DNA of 64,000 nt from Natronobacterium haloterrestre (GTDB taxonomy: Archaea; Halobacteriota; Halobacteria; Halobacteriales; Natrialbaceae), in contig NZ_FOKW01000007.1 in NCBI RefSeq assembly GCF_900112205.1, positions 1-64,000 of the forward strand, given 5' to 3'. The notes beneath the pieces are model-generated. The model did no database searches, was not told the origin of the DNA, and saw nothing but the letters and a program-made list of their open reading frames with translations. The position numbers and the translations under genes were made by a program. Of the stretch, positions 18,556 to 27,878 are shown one piece after another (positions within the stretch are counted from its first letter, which is position 1; each line of letters opens with the position of its first letter).

Positions 18556-19200
18556 TTACTCCCGGCGGTCGGTGCTCGTCGACGGGCCTGCGACGTCGTC
18601 CCGACTATCGTGGTCGGAACTCTCCCCCTCGGTGCGAAACGAAATCGGCTCGAGCGATCCGATCGTCTCGACGAGTGCCGCCGGGTCGTCGTCCCCGTGG
18701 CCGACGATATCGCCGGTCACGGCGTCTGACTCCCGGTCGCCGACGAGGACCGTCGGGAGCGGCGCGGCCGAAAACCCCTCGACCAGGACGACGTCGTACC
18801 CACGCCGCTCGAGGCGGGCGAGGGTGCTGGCGAGGGCCAGGCGCTCGCGACGGTCGCGGTCGTCTCCGTCGTCGCTGTCGCCCGCCTCGAGCGGGCCGGG
18901 GCTCGACCCCGCGGGTAGCTCCGGCGGCTCCCGCTTTCCTCGAGCGGTGATATCGAAGGTGAGTTCGGGCGTGATGCCGACGACGGTCTCGGCGCCGGCG
19001 GTTCGATGCCGGTGGGTGTCCGCGCCCGGGGTGTCGATCTCGATATCGTGGTGGATCGATTTGATCGTCGCGACGCGGTCGCCGCGATCGGCAAGTCGCG
19101 GGACCAGTTGCTCGACGAGGGTGGTCTTCCCCGAGTCGCTCGGTCCGGCGAGACAGACGACGCGGATCCCGCTCGGTGTCGGATTCGACGAGGCTCCCAT
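18556..19200 (-). CDS. mobB: Molybdopterin-guanine dinucleotide biosynthesis protein MobB
   Basis: A 214-residue GTP-binding adapter for molybdenum cofactor maturation. The P-loop is CLAGPSDSGKTTL (16-28), followed by ATIKSIHHDIEIDTPGADTHRHRTAGAE, the MobB signature, and VVLVEGFSAAPLPTVLV (Walker B region). A low-complexity Asp/Arg insert lies at 105-120 and the C-terminal 30 residues are disordered and acidic. Only the adapter, not MobA, is present in the window. It points to molybdoenzymes elsewhere in the genome. Confidence 0.9.
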   Translation of the reverse strand: MGASSNPTPSGIRVVCLAGPSDSGKTTLVEQLVPRLADRGDRVATIKSIHHDIEIDTPGADTHRHRTAGAETVVGITPELTFDITARGKREPPELPAGSSPGPLEAGDSDDGDDRDRRERLALASTLARLERRGYDVVLVEGFSAAPLPTVLVGDRESDAVTGDIVGHGDDDPAALVETIGSLEPISFRTEGESSDHDSRDDVAGPSTSTDRRE

Positions 19201-19285
19201 AGCCGTCGTCTTTCGTCCGGAACACCAAGATCCGTTCGACCGGCGCGGCTGCGAAACGCCGATCGGTCGACTCCCTCGACGCCCG

Positions 19286-19906
19286 TTACAGTTGCGCTGA
19301 AAAGAACCCCCAGTGTTCCTCGTGGTCCGCGAACTGCATGTCGATGCCGCGCTCGTCGGTGATGGTGAAGCCCGCGTTGCGCAACTGCTCTCGGGTCCGC
19401 TCCGCGCCCGCGATGTGCCACTGCATCTCGACGTCTGTCTCGAGCCAGTCCGGGTTCGTCCCGCTCCACTCCTCTGCCCCCTCGGAGACGAGCAGTCGGC
19501 CGCCCGGGCGCAGTACGCGCGCGAACTCGTCGATAACTGTCTGGTGGTCCTCCAGCGGGACGTGGATCAGCGAGTGAAACGCCGCGACGCCGTCGCAGGT
19601 CCCGTCGGCTATCGGTAACCGCGTCATGTCCCCCTGTACGCGGTTTGCCCCGGGTGCGTTCTCCCCGGCGAGGCCGAGCTGTTCGCGGGAGAAGTCGACG
19701 CCGAGTCCGTTCAGACCGGCTTCGTCGGCCCGTCGGAGAACCGGCGTTCCCTGGCCACATCCGGCGTCCAGGACCCGCGCCGAGTCATCCAACTCCGCCA
19801 GGAACTCCTCGAGCATCTCCACCCCGTGATCGGAGACGGTACGCTCCGACGCGTAGATGTCGGCGATCTCGTCGTACCCTCGACGGACGACGTCTTTCTC
19901 GACCAT
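19286..19906 (-). CDS. Class I SAM-dependent methyltransferase
   Basis: A 206-residue Methyltransf_11-type enzyme. Motif I is VLDAGCGQGTPVLRR (45-59), the acidic residue ending strand 2 is in GLGVDFSREQL, and motif IV is CDGVAAFHSLIHVP, followed by VLRPGGRLLVSEG. Full-length with no odd features. It is probably a small-molecule methylase; the substrate cannot be told from sequence. It lies upstream of the tRNA-Lys repeat region. Confidence 0.85.
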   Translation of the reverse strand: MVEKDVVRRGYDEIADIYASERTVSDHGVEMLEEFLAELDDSARVLDAGCGQGTPVLRRADEAGLNGLGVDFSREQLGLAGENAPGANRVQGDMTRLPIADGTCDGVAAFHSLIHVPLEDHQTVIDEFARVLRPGGRLLVSEGAEEWSGTNPDWLETDVEMQWHIAGAERTREQLRNAGFTITDERGIDMQFADHEEHWGFFSAQL

Positions 19907-20021
19907 TGGGTCGAATGAACAGCGGCGGTCACATAAAACGTCAGGAGAGCTGTCACGATCGTCGGAGAGGAACTCTCGAGGGCAACGACTCGAGAGGGCC
20001 GTCGCTTACCGAATCGTCGTC

Positions 20022-20318
20022 GCAAAAGCGGGCCGCGTTACCTGTCGTTTGCGGGTTCGTTCTCGAGGGGAAAGCGGGCCGGGAGCGAGTTGAACTACGC
20101 CGAGACGGTTCTGCTCACTTCGTTGCGCGGGCTGTGACTCGTCTACTTCAAATCCCGCCGGTTCCGTTACTGACGACTCACGAGTTTGTTCGCCGTCAGA
20201 AAGCGGGCCGGGCGCGATTTGAACACACGGTCGGACGTGCTCACTCCGTTGTGCACGCCCTCCCTGCGTTCAAATCGCAGGGCCGTTTTGCCACTCACGG
20301 ATTTGTTCGTGGCAAAAG
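20022..20318. repeat. tRNA-Lys 3'-end copies in tandem
   Basis: The 3' end of tRNA-Lys and its flank recur beside the gene. Bases 20201-20226 repeat 26 bases of the gene end exactly; 20071-20095 match the same sequence with a few changes; 20023-20035 match only the outer part. The DNA between copies is also related (two units of about 125 bases), and 20268-20290 carries an inverted partial copy (GTTCAAATCGC, GGCCGTTTTGCC). This looks like the scar of repeated recombination at the tRNA 3' end. Confidence 0.75.
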
Positions 20319-20392
20319 CGGGCCGGGCGCGATTTGAACACGCGACCGTCTGATTAAGAGTCAGACGCTCTGCCGGACTGAGCTACCGGCCC
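20319..20392 (-). tRNA. tRNA-Lys (anticodon CTT)
   Basis: A complete 74-base cloverleaf on the minus strand. The acceptor stem pairs GGGCCGG with CCGGCCC and the discriminator is G. The anticodon arm reads TCTGA-CTCTTAA-TCAGA, giving anticodon CTT. The T arm is GCGTG-TTCAAAT-CGCGC. There is no encoded CCA and no intron. Its 3' end is copied in the adjacent repeats, consistent with use as a recombination target. Confidence 0.95.
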
Positions 20393-20603
20393 TACACCTC
20401 CGAGTTTTCGTCGGGCGTTAAAATACGTTTCCCTTGGAAGGCGTCGTGACAGTCAAGGACACGCGACCGGTCCCGCCGTCGGCCCGTGACGGCGGCTCGA
20501 GACGGCCCCCGGGAGACCCGCACTTCCGCGCTCGGCCGGCACGAGTTGCAAAACGTACCAATCTTCGGGAGGGTTAAGTGCGGTCGGTCCGACCACACGC
20601 TCA

Positions 20604-22052
20604 ATGAGTACGGGGGTTACGATCTCGTCGATCTCTGACTACGCTATCTTGGGCTGTGGGAGCGTCGGCTACGCCGTCGCCGAGGAACTGGTCGAACAGG
20701 GGAAAGACGTCCTCATCATCGACCGCGACGAGAGTCGCGTCGAGTCGCTGCGCGACCAGGACCTCGACGCGCGAACCGCCGACATCCGCGAACCCGAGGC
20801 CGCAGACCTCGTCGCCGAGCGCGACGTCGTCCTCATCCTGGCCTCGGACGTCGAGTCCAACAAACGGGCCGTCGAACACATTCGCGAGCAAAACGACGGC
20901 CAGTTCGTCGTCGCGCGAGCGAGCGACCCGGTCTCGGGCGACGAACTCGAGGAACTCGGCGCGGACGTCGTCATCAATCCGTCCTCGGTGATCGCCGAGT
21001 CGGCCCTGCGGGCGCTCGAGTCGGGCGAACTCGAGTACAACGCCAGCAAACTCGCCGACCTGATCGAGGAAACCGACGAGCGACTCGCGATCATCACTCA
21101 GGACAGCCCGGATCCGGACTCGATCGCGTCCGCGGCGGCGATGCAGGCGGTCGCCGACCACCTCGGCGTCGACTCCGACATCATCTACCTCGGAGACGTC
21201 GGCCACCAGGAGAACCGCGCGTTCGTCAACCTGCTCGGGATCGACCTCGTCCAGTGGGACGAGATCGAGGACTATTCGGTCTACGACACGGTGACGCTGG
21301 TCGATTCCGCGACCTCCGGGGAGTTGGACCTCGAGGTCGACATCCTCATCGACCACCACGAACCCGAACAGGAGTACGAACCCGAGTTCGTCGACATCCG
21401 CCCGAACATGTCCTCGTCTTCGACGATCATGACGAAGTACATCCAGGAGTTCGACATGAACGTCTCCGAGGAGGTCGCCACCGCTTTGCTCTACGGCATC
21501 CGCGCGGAGACCCTGGATTTCAAACGCGACACTACCCCCGCCGACCTCACCGCGGCAGCCTACCTCTACCCGTTCGCGAACCACGACACCCTGGAGCAGG
21601 TCGAGTCGCCGTCGATGTCCCCCGAAACGCTCGACGTCCTCGCGGAGGCGATCGCCAACCGCGACGTCCAGGGAAGCCACCTGGTCTCGAACGCAGGGTT
21701 CGTCCGCGACCGCGAGGCTCTCGCTCAGGCGGCAAGCCACCTGCTGAACCTCGAGGGGGTCACGACGACGGCCGTCTTCGGCATCGCCGACGAGACGATC
21801 TTCCTCGCCGGCCGTTCGAAGGACATCCGTATCAACATCGGCAAGGTGTTAGACGACGCCTACGGCGAGATCGGCGAGACCGCAGGCCACTCGACGCAGG
21901 CCAGCGCGGAGATTCCGCTGGGGATCTTCACCGGCATCGAGATCTCGGAGGACACACGGGAGACGCTGCTCGAGTTGACCGAGGAGGCGGTCAAGCGAAC
22001 GCTGTTCGATGCGATGGGCGTGGAAGGAACGGAAGGTTCGAACGGGAACTAA
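20604..22052 (+). CDS. DHH-family phosphoesterase with N-terminal RCK/TrkA-N domain
   Basis: A 482-residue two-domain protein. Residues 12-135 form a Rossmann RCK_N/TrkA-N domain (YAILGCGSVGYAVAEEL, then VLIIDRDESR). Residues 155-470 are a DHH/DHHA1 phosphoesterase: QDSPDPDSIASAAAM, a VDSATSG motif and IDHHEPEQ. Such proteins hydrolyse cyclic dinucleotides, nano-RNA or pAp; the RCK domain suggests a ligand-controlled enzyme, maybe in c-di-AMP turnover, which haloarchaea use (inference). It is a single-gene unit running away from the tRNA. Confidence 0.9.
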   Translation: MSTGVTISSISDYAILGCGSVGYAVAEELVEQGKDVLIIDRDESRVESLRDQDLDARTADIREPEAADLVAERDVVLILASDVESNKRAVEHIREQNDGQFVVARASDPVSGDELEELGADVVINPSSVIAESALRALESGELEYNASKLADLIEETDERLAIITQDSPDPDSIASAAAMQAVADHLGVDSDIIYLGDVGHQENRAFVNLLGIDLVQWDEIEDYSVYDTVTLVDSATSGELDLEVDILIDHHEPEQEYEPEFVDIRPNMSSSSTIMTKYIQEFDMNVSEEVATALLYGIRAETLDFKRDTTPADLTAAAYLYPFANHDTLEQVESPSMSPETLDVLAEAIANRDVQGSHLVSNAGFVRDREALAQAASHLLNLEGVTTTAVFGIADETIFLAGRSKDIRINIGKVLDDAYGEIGETAGHSTQASAEIPLGIFTGIEISEDTRETLLELTEEAVKRTLFDAMGVEGTEGSNGN

Positions 22053-22056
22053 ACGT

Positions 22057-22371
22057 TCAGGCGACGAGTTCGCTTTCCTGCTCGTCCGGATCCCGGACGC
22101 GCTCGACGACGTCGTTGACGAGAATAACGTCACCGACGGCTCGAACCCACCGGTAGGGCACGATGACGCCCTGCCCAGTTTCGGCTTCCGCCTGGAACAG
22201 TTCGGCGTTCAGGCTGCCGAGCGCGAGCCCGGTGACGGCTTCGCCGTCGACGTTTAGCTGTAGATCCTCGACTTCCCCGACGAAGACGCCGCTGTTCGAG
22301 TACACCTCGCGGCCGACGAGGGACGTGATCTCCTGTGGAGTGTCGTCCAGCTCTACCATGTCTGGCTCCAT
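22057..22371 (-). CDS. PRC-barrel domain protein
   Basis: A 104-residue protein that is essentially one PRC-barrel: ITSLVGREVYSNSGVFVG, LQLNVDGEAVTGLALGSL and GVIVPYRWVRAVGDVILV. Archaeal versions resemble the RimM C-terminal barrel and may bind RNA or ribosomal partners. A second ATG (residue 5) is a possible start. It is convergent with the DHH gene, four bases apart. Confidence 0.85.
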   Translation of the reverse strand: MEPDMVELDDTPQEITSLVGREVYSNSGVFVGEVEDLQLNVDGEAVTGLALGSLNAELFQAEAETGQGVIVPYRWVRAVGDVILVNDVVERVRDPDEQESELVA

Positions 22372-22497
22372 GTGTGGCTGGCTCTTAACTCTTGGTCACG
22401 GGACAGTCCGGAATCGCGATACGTGAGGATCGAAGTGATCGAAGCGATCGAAGAAGAGCCGGTGAGGAGACCAGCGAGAAACGAGGGGGAGGGGGCC

Positions 22498-23712
22498 TCA
22501 GTCGCCGCCCTGGCCCTCGAGGATCGCGTCGACGGCCGCGTGGTCGTTCAGCAACTCGCCCATCCGTTCGACCGTCTCGAGGTCACGCGTCCGCCCGGTA
22601 CGGACGACGTCCTCGGCGCGTTCGACGGTCGTCAGCGTGTCCGTCTGTACCGAGAGGATCGGGACACCTTTCTCGGCGGCCTGACCCAGGATCGCACCCG
22701 AGGGTCGGTGGCCGCCGGTCAGGATGAGACACCGGACGCCCGGTGCCTCGAGGGCCGCAGTGTGGATCTCCGCGCGGTCGCCGCCGGTGATCACGGCGGC
22801 GTCTTTGGTCCGCCGGAAGTGTCGCAGTGCGCTGTCGGCACCCATCGCCCCGACCATGAACCGCTCGACGTAGGCGTCGGTGCCTTCCTCGACCAGGACG
22901 GACGCGCCGACCTCCTCGGCGAGGTCGGCGACGGTCACGCCCGAGAGGTCCCGCTCGTTGGGGACGACGCCGTGGACGGGCAGGCCTCGGCCCTCGAGGA
23001 AGGGGACGACATCGGTCTCGAGCTGGTCGTAAGCGGCGTCGGGGACGTCGTTGAAGACGACGCCGGCGAACCGGTCGCCGAAGGCCCGCGCTGCGGTCAG
23101 CAGGTCGTCGACGTCGGCGGGCCGTTCGTAGTGAGCGACGACGATGACGCGGGCATCGAGCAGTTCGGCGAGGTCGGCGTCGGTGAGTTCGACGATGCCG
23201 CCGATGTCGTATTCGCCGCCACCTTCGATGAACATCCGGTCGTGATCCGCGGCGAGGCTGTCGTAGGCTTCACGGACCCGCTCGCGGAGGTCGTCGGGGT
23301 CCTCGCGGCCGCGGATGGCCTGCTCGATGAACGTCGGCGAGTAGACGACCGGCTCGAGGTCGTGCATCTCCGCGTCGAGGTCGAGCAGGTCGCGGGCGAG
23401 CATCGGGTCCTCGTCTAAGGTCTTGCCGACGTTGCTCTGGAGCCGGGTCCCCTTGGGTTTCATGTAGCCGACGCTGTCGCCTTCCTCGGCGGCGAGCCGA
23501 CCCAGTGCGAGCGTGATGGCGGTCTTGCCGGTGCTCTCCTCGAGGGAAGCGACGAGGATGGTGTCCGTGTCGGCCCCGCCGTCCGGTTTGGCCCGGCGGT
23601 CGGTGTCGCTTTCGGGGGAGTCGAGTTCGGGTTCGGGTTCCGGTTCCGGTTCGGTCTCGGGTTCCGATTCGGTGTCAGTGGCAGTGTCAGTCTCGGTATC
23701 GGTGTCGCTCAT
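22498..23712 (-). CDS. Phosphotransacetylase-like P-loop/DRTGG protein
   Basis: A 404-residue protein. The first 50 residues are a Thr/Glu/Pro repeat, probably disordered. Next comes a dethiobiotin-synthetase-like P-loop domain (ILVASLEESTGKTAITLALG, about 52-71) with MFIEGGGEYDIGG, then a DRTGG domain ending the chain. This is the N-terminal part of long phosphate acetyltransferases without the catalytic PTA domain, so it likely regulates rather than catalyses. Its ATG overlaps the stop of the acetate-CoA ligase gene by four bases, so the two are co-translated and probably functionally linked. Confidence 0.85.
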   Translation of the reverse strand: MSDTDTETDTATDTESEPETEPEPEPEPELDSPESDTDRRAKPDGGADTDTILVASLEESTGKTAITLALGRLAAEEGDSVGYMKPKGTRLQSNVGKTLDEDPMLARDLLDLDAEMHDLEPVVYSPTFIEQAIRGREDPDDLRERVREAYDSLAADHDRMFIEGGGEYDIGGIVELTDADLAELLDARVIVVAHYERPADVDDLLTAARAFGDRFAGVVFNDVPDAAYDQLETDVVPFLEGRGLPVHGVVPNERDLSGVTVADLAEEVGASVLVEEGTDAYVERFMVGAMGADSALRHFRRTKDAAVITGGDRAEIHTAALEAPGVRCLILTGGHRPSGAILGQAAEKGVPILSVQTDTLTTVERAEDVVRTGRTRDLETVERMGELLNDHAAVDAILEGQGGD

Positions 23713-25805
23713 AGTTCCTCCGTGTCCACGGTGAGTCGCAGGTCGATCGCCTGTACGCCGTCCGGCCCCGCGACGAGCGGGTTCACGTCGAGTTCGAGGA
23801 TCGACGGGAAGTCAGTCACCAGCTGTGAGAGCCGCTGGATCGTCTCGACGATCCCGTCGATGTCGGCCGGCTCGCGGCCGCGAGCCCCGCGCAACAGTGG
23901 CGCCGACTGGATCTCGTCGATCATCTCCCGGGCCTCGCCCTCGCCGATCGGGGCGACCCGGACGGAGGTGTCCTCGAGGATCTCGACGAAGATGCCACCC
24001 AGCCCGAACAAAAGCAGCGGGCCGAACTGGGGATCGCGGTTCATCCCGACGATCGTCTCGGTGCCGGCGTCGAGGTCGACCATCTCCTGGACCTGGACGC
24101 CGACGATCGTCGCGTCGGGCTGGTAGTTGCGCGCCCGGGTGACGATCTCCTCGTAGGCGTCGTAGACCTCGTCGTCCGAGACGCCGACCTTGACCCCGCC
24201 GATGTCGGACTTGTGGGAGATCTCGGGGCTGACGATCTTCATGACGACGTCGCCCTCGATCGACTCGGCGACCTCCCGCGCCCGATCGGGGTCGTCGACG
24301 ATCTCGCCCGTCGGGGTCGGGATGCCGTAGGCCTCGAGCAGTTCCATCGATTCGACGCCGAGACGGTTGTCGTCGCGGTCTTTCGTCCGTTCGAGGATCT
24401 CGCGGGCCCGCTCCCTGTCGACGTCGAACTCGGTGGGTTCGTCGACCGCCCGCTGGCGGACGTCGCGGTAGCGCGCGAGCGCGTCGAGCCCCTGGACGGC
24501 CCGCGAGGGGTCGAAGTAGTTCGGGATGCCGGACTCCCGCAGGACGTCCTCGGCGTCACGAGCCCGATCACCGCCCATCAGGCAGGTAACGACCGGCTTG
24601 TCGTGGGTCTCGCTTTTCTCGATGACGACCTCCGAGAGTTCGTCGTAGGGCAACACCGCCGTCGGCGCGCTGACGACCACCGCGCTCCCGACGTTCGGAT
24701 CGGCGAGTGCGATCTCTAGGGCCTCCGCGAACCGATCCACGTCCGCGTCGCCGATCGCGTCGATCGGGTTGTAGACGTTGGCCTCGTCGGGCATCGCCTC
24801 GTTCAGTCGCTCGATCGTCTCGTCGGTGAAGTCGGCCATCTGCAGCGTCGAATCGCCGACGGCGTCGGTCGTCAGCACGCCGGGGCCGCCGGCGTTCGTG
24901 ACGATGGCGACGCCGTCGGACTCGGGTTCCGGCAGCCCCGAGAGGGCCCGCGCGGAGTCGAACAGCTCCTGGACCGACTCCGCACGGATCACGCCGGCCT
25001 GCTCGAGGCCGGCCTCGTAGGCGCGTTCGCTGCCGGCGATCGCCCCCGTATGCGAGGAGGCGGCCTGCGCGCCAGCGTCCGTTCGCCCGGACTTGACGAG
25101 GACGATCGGCGTGTCCTCGGTCACCTCGCGGGCCGTCTCGACGAACTCGCGGCCGTCGTCGATGTCCTCGAGGTAGCCGATGACGACGTCGGTGTCGGGG
25201 TCTTCCCCCCACTCGTCGACGAAGTCGGTCTCGTCGAGCACCGACTTGTTGCCGAGCGAGACGACGTCACGGAAGCCGATCCCCTGTTCGTTCGCCCAGT
25301 CGAGGACGGCGGTGATGAACGCACCCGACTGGCTCATAAAGGATATCGAGCCCTCCTCGGCGTTCTCGGGGCCGAACGTGGCGTTCATGCCGACGGGCGT
25401 CGACATGACCCCGAGGCTGTTGGGGCCGACGACGTTGAGGTCGTACTCCTCGGCGAGTTCCCGGAGCTTCCGCTCGCGTTCGGCCCCCTCGCCGCCGGTC
25501 TCCGAGAAGCCGGCGGTGATGACGACCACGTTCTTCGTTCCCGCTTTGCCCAACTCTCGCACCGAGTCGAGAACGATCGGCGGCGGTACGACGACCACCG
25601 CCAGATCGATCGACGGCGCGCTCTCCACGTCTTCGTAACACTCGAGCCCGAGTACTTCGTCGCGTTTCGGATTGACCGGGACGATCTCGCCCGCGAAGTC
25701 GTCTCGCAGGTTCTCGACGATCGCCCGACCGACTGCGCCTTCGCGATCGGTCGCACCGATCACGCCGACGGTCTCGGGTCTGAATAGTTCGGCTAGCCGT
25801 CCCAT
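23709..25805 (-). CDS. acd: Acetate-CoA ligase (ADP-forming)
   Basis: A 698-residue fused alpha-beta ADP-forming acyl-CoA synthetase, which conserves energy by making ATP from acetyl-CoA in archaea. CoA-binding domain at the start (VGVIGATDREGAVGRAI), the ligase-CoA domain in the middle with phosphorylated His in SSHTGAIAG (about 252-260), and a C-terminal ATP-grasp domain with the EMVDLDAGTETIVGM signature. Length matches single-chain haloarchaeal ACD. It is the first gene of a two-gene operon with the DRTGG protein, suggesting ligase regulation by acetyl-phosphate or CoA status (inference). Confidence 0.93.
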   Translation of the reverse strand: MGRLAELFRPETVGVIGATDREGAVGRAIVENLRDDFAGEIVPVNPKRDEVLGLECYEDVESAPSIDLAVVVVPPPIVLDSVRELGKAGTKNVVVITAGFSETGGEGAERERKLRELAEEYDLNVVGPNSLGVMSTPVGMNATFGPENAEEGSISFMSQSGAFITAVLDWANEQGIGFRDVVSLGNKSVLDETDFVDEWGEDPDTDVVIGYLEDIDDGREFVETAREVTEDTPIVLVKSGRTDAGAQAASSHTGAIAGSERAYEAGLEQAGVIRAESVQELFDSARALSGLPEPESDGVAIVTNAGGPGVLTTDAVGDSTLQMADFTDETIERLNEAMPDEANVYNPIDAIGDADVDRFAEALEIALADPNVGSAVVVSAPTAVLPYDELSEVVIEKSETHDKPVVTCLMGGDRARDAEDVLRESGIPNYFDPSRAVQGLDALARYRDVRQRAVDEPTEFDVDRERAREILERTKDRDDNRLGVESMELLEAYGIPTPTGEIVDDPDRAREVAESIEGDVVMKIVSPEISHKSDIGGVKVGVSDDEVYDAYEEIVTRARNYQPDATIVGVQVQEMVDLDAGTETIVGMNRDPQFGPLLLFGLGGIFVEILEDTSVRVAPIGEGEAREMIDEIQSAPLLRGARGREPADIDGIVETIQRLSQLVTDFPSILELDVNPLVAGPDGVQAIDLRLTVDTEEL

Positions 25806-25865
25806 CGTTCGGGAGGTCGTTCCGGAACGGGTTAAAACCGCTACTCTGCTCCCAGCGGCTGGGTC

Positions 25866-27080
25866 TCAATGAACCGAAATCGCGGTCCCGGAGCGGCCCG
25901 AGAGTGCGACCGCGATCAGGTAGATCGCGATCGCGACGACGATGATCGAGCCGCCGGAGGGGAGGCTCTGGCTGATCGCGAAGGTGAACCCGCCGAGGAT
26001 CGATGCCTGGCCGAACAGGACCGAGAGGTAAAGCGTTTCCCGGAAGCTGCGAGCGATCTGCGAGGCGGCCGCAACGGGGATCACGAGCATTCCGGCGACG
26101 AGGATCACGCCGAGTACCTGCATCGCGCCGACGACCACCACGGCGGTCATCACGATCAACAGGGTGTTGTACGCCGTGACGTTGAGGCGGGCGACGCGGG
26201 CCGCCTGCTCGTCGAAGGTGATGAACAGCAACTGCTTGTAGGTGAGCGCGACGATAGCGACGACCGCGACGCTGAGAAGCGCCATCAGTCGCGCGCCGCC
26301 GGCGGTGACGACCGAAAGGCTCCCGAAGAGAAAGCCCTCGATGTCCACCGCGATCGACATCGAACCCCGCCCCCAGCTGATCAGCAGCGTCGCGACCGCG
26401 AAGCTCCCACTCAGCATGATCGCGATCGGCACGTCGCCGAAGGTTCGCGTCCGCTCCGTGAGCCACTGGACGGCGAGCGCGCCGACGATACTGACGAGCA
26501 GCGCGACGATCAGCAGCGAACCCTCCCACCCGGTCGCGGCATTGAACAGCAGTCCGATCGCGACGCCCGCGAAGGCCGTGTGCGCGAGCGTCTCGCCGAT
26601 CAGCGCCATCTGCCTGTGGACGAGGTAGGTGCCGACCAGCGGCGCGACGACACCGATGAGCACGCCCGTCGCGATCGAGCGCCACATAAACGCGTACCGG
26701 AACACCTCGGTTCCCAGGAAGTAATCGAGCCACGCGCCGGCGATCAGGAACTGGTCGAACGCCACGCCGGCCGCCGGATCGATCCCCGTCGCCGTATAGA
26801 GCGTCTCGAGCAGCGGCGAAGCGTCGGCGTAGGGGTACCGGCGGAGCCAGTCGAGGGCGATGAACACGACCATCCCGGCCGCCAGTAGTCCGACGAGGGC
26901 CACGCCGATCCGTTCGATCCGCCGGCGTCGATCGACGGGGTTCGACTCTATCTGCGCCCCGTCGACGTTCTCGCCGACCTCAACGTCCGGGTCGCCCTCG
27001 ACGGTGCCGCCGTCGGTCGCCGTCTGCGCCTCGTCCGCCGTCGTCCCCGTCGCGCCCGTGTCCGTGTCCGTTCCCGTCAT
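25866..27080 (-). CDS. znuB: Metal (zinc-type) ABC transporter permease
   Basis: A 404-residue membrane protein of the ABC-3 family. A disordered Thr/Asp-rich start of about 55 residues precedes about nine membrane helices, with the family signature QMALIGETLAHTAFAGVA around residue 140 and LGVILVAGMLVIPVAAA near 320. The frame is open much further upstream, but ATG 27080 sits two bases after the ATPase stop and is the natural start. It is the last gene of an A-C-B importer operon. Confidence 0.88.
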   Translation of the reverse strand: MTGTDTDTGATGTTADEAQTATDGGTVEGDPDVEVGENVDGAQIESNPVDRRRRIERIGVALVGLLAAGMVVFIALDWLRRYPYADASPLLETLYTATGIDPAAGVAFDQFLIAGAWLDYFLGTEVFRYAFMWRSIATGVLIGVVAPLVGTYLVHRQMALIGETLAHTAFAGVAIGLLFNAATGWEGSLLIVALLVSIVGALAVQWLTERTRTFGDVPIAIMLSGSFAVATLLISWGRGSMSIAVDIEGFLFGSLSVVTAGGARLMALLSVAVVAIVALTYKQLLFITFDEQAARVARLNVTAYNTLLIVMTAVVVVGAMQVLGVILVAGMLVIPVAAASQIARSFRETLYLSVLFGQASILGGFTFAISQSLPSGGSIIVVAIAIYLIAVALSGRSGTAISVH

Positions 27081-27082
27081 CG

Positions 27083-27832
27083 TCAGTGGTGGTGGTGAAC
27101 GACCTCGCCCGTCTTGCCGTAGGCCTCGCTCAGGGCCTCGCTCTCGACGAACGACTCGGTGTCTCCGTGGTGGTACAGTTCCGTGTTGATACACGCGATG
27201 CGGTTCGCCCGGTCCGTGACGACGCCGATGTCGTGTTCGATCAGGATGATCGTGATCCCCGACTGGTTCAGCGCCTCGAGCAGCCGATAGAACTCGTCGC
27301 GCGACTCGGCGTCGACGCCGACGGTCGGCTCGTCGAGCGCGAGCAGGTCGGCCTCCGACGCAAGCGCCCGCGCGATGTAGGCACGCTGGCGCTGGCCACC
27401 CGACAGCTGGTTCATCTGCTGGTCCGCGATGTCGCCGATGCCGACCGTCTCGAGTGCCTCGTCGGCGATCCGGCGGTCGTCGTCGGTCAGCCGTCCGTGG
27501 CCGACGTGGGCGAACCGACCCATACGCACGCACTCCCGGACGGTGACGGGCATCGTTCCGCCCCGGTCGGTCGCCTTCTGGGAAACGTAGCCGATCCGTT
27601 CGCCCGCCTCGAATTCCGAGACCGGCTGTCCGAACAGCTCGACGGAGCCGCTGTCCGGGGACAGCAGGCCGAGCATGACGTGCAACAGCGTCGTCTTCCC
27701 GGAGCCGTTCGGGCCGACCAGCCCGAGGAAATCGCCCTGCTCGACGGTCAGACTCACGTCGTCGAGCGCGAGCGAGTCCCCGTAGGCGAACGATACGTTT
27801 CGAACGTCGACGACCGGCGTCACTATAGACAC
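27083..27832 (-). CDS. znuC: Metal (zinc-type) ABC transporter ATP-binding protein
   Basis: A 249-residue ABC ATPase. Walker A is GPNGSGKTT (about 40-48), signature LSGGQRQR, Walker B LLALDEP and switch His in LIEHDIG. The chain ends in four histidines (VVHHHH), fitting a zinc or related divalent metal system. Spacing to the solute-binding protein is 46 bases and to the permease two, so the three form one operon. Confidence 0.92.
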   Translation of the reverse strand: MSIVTPVVDVRNVSFAYGDSLALDDVSLTVEQGDFLGLVGPNGSGKTTLLHVMLGLLSPDSGSVELFGQPVSEFEAGERIGYVSQKATDRGGTMPVTVRECVRMGRFAHVGHGRLTDDDRRIADEALETVGIGDIADQQMNQLSGGQRQRAYIARALASEADLLALDEPTVGVDAESRDEFYRLLEALNQSGITIILIEHDIGVVTDRANRIACINTELYHHGDTESFVESEALSEAYGKTGEVVHHHH

Positions 27833-27878
27833 ACTTCCGTTACTGAGCGGTTTAGTTCTTCCATTTCGTCGGTCCCGG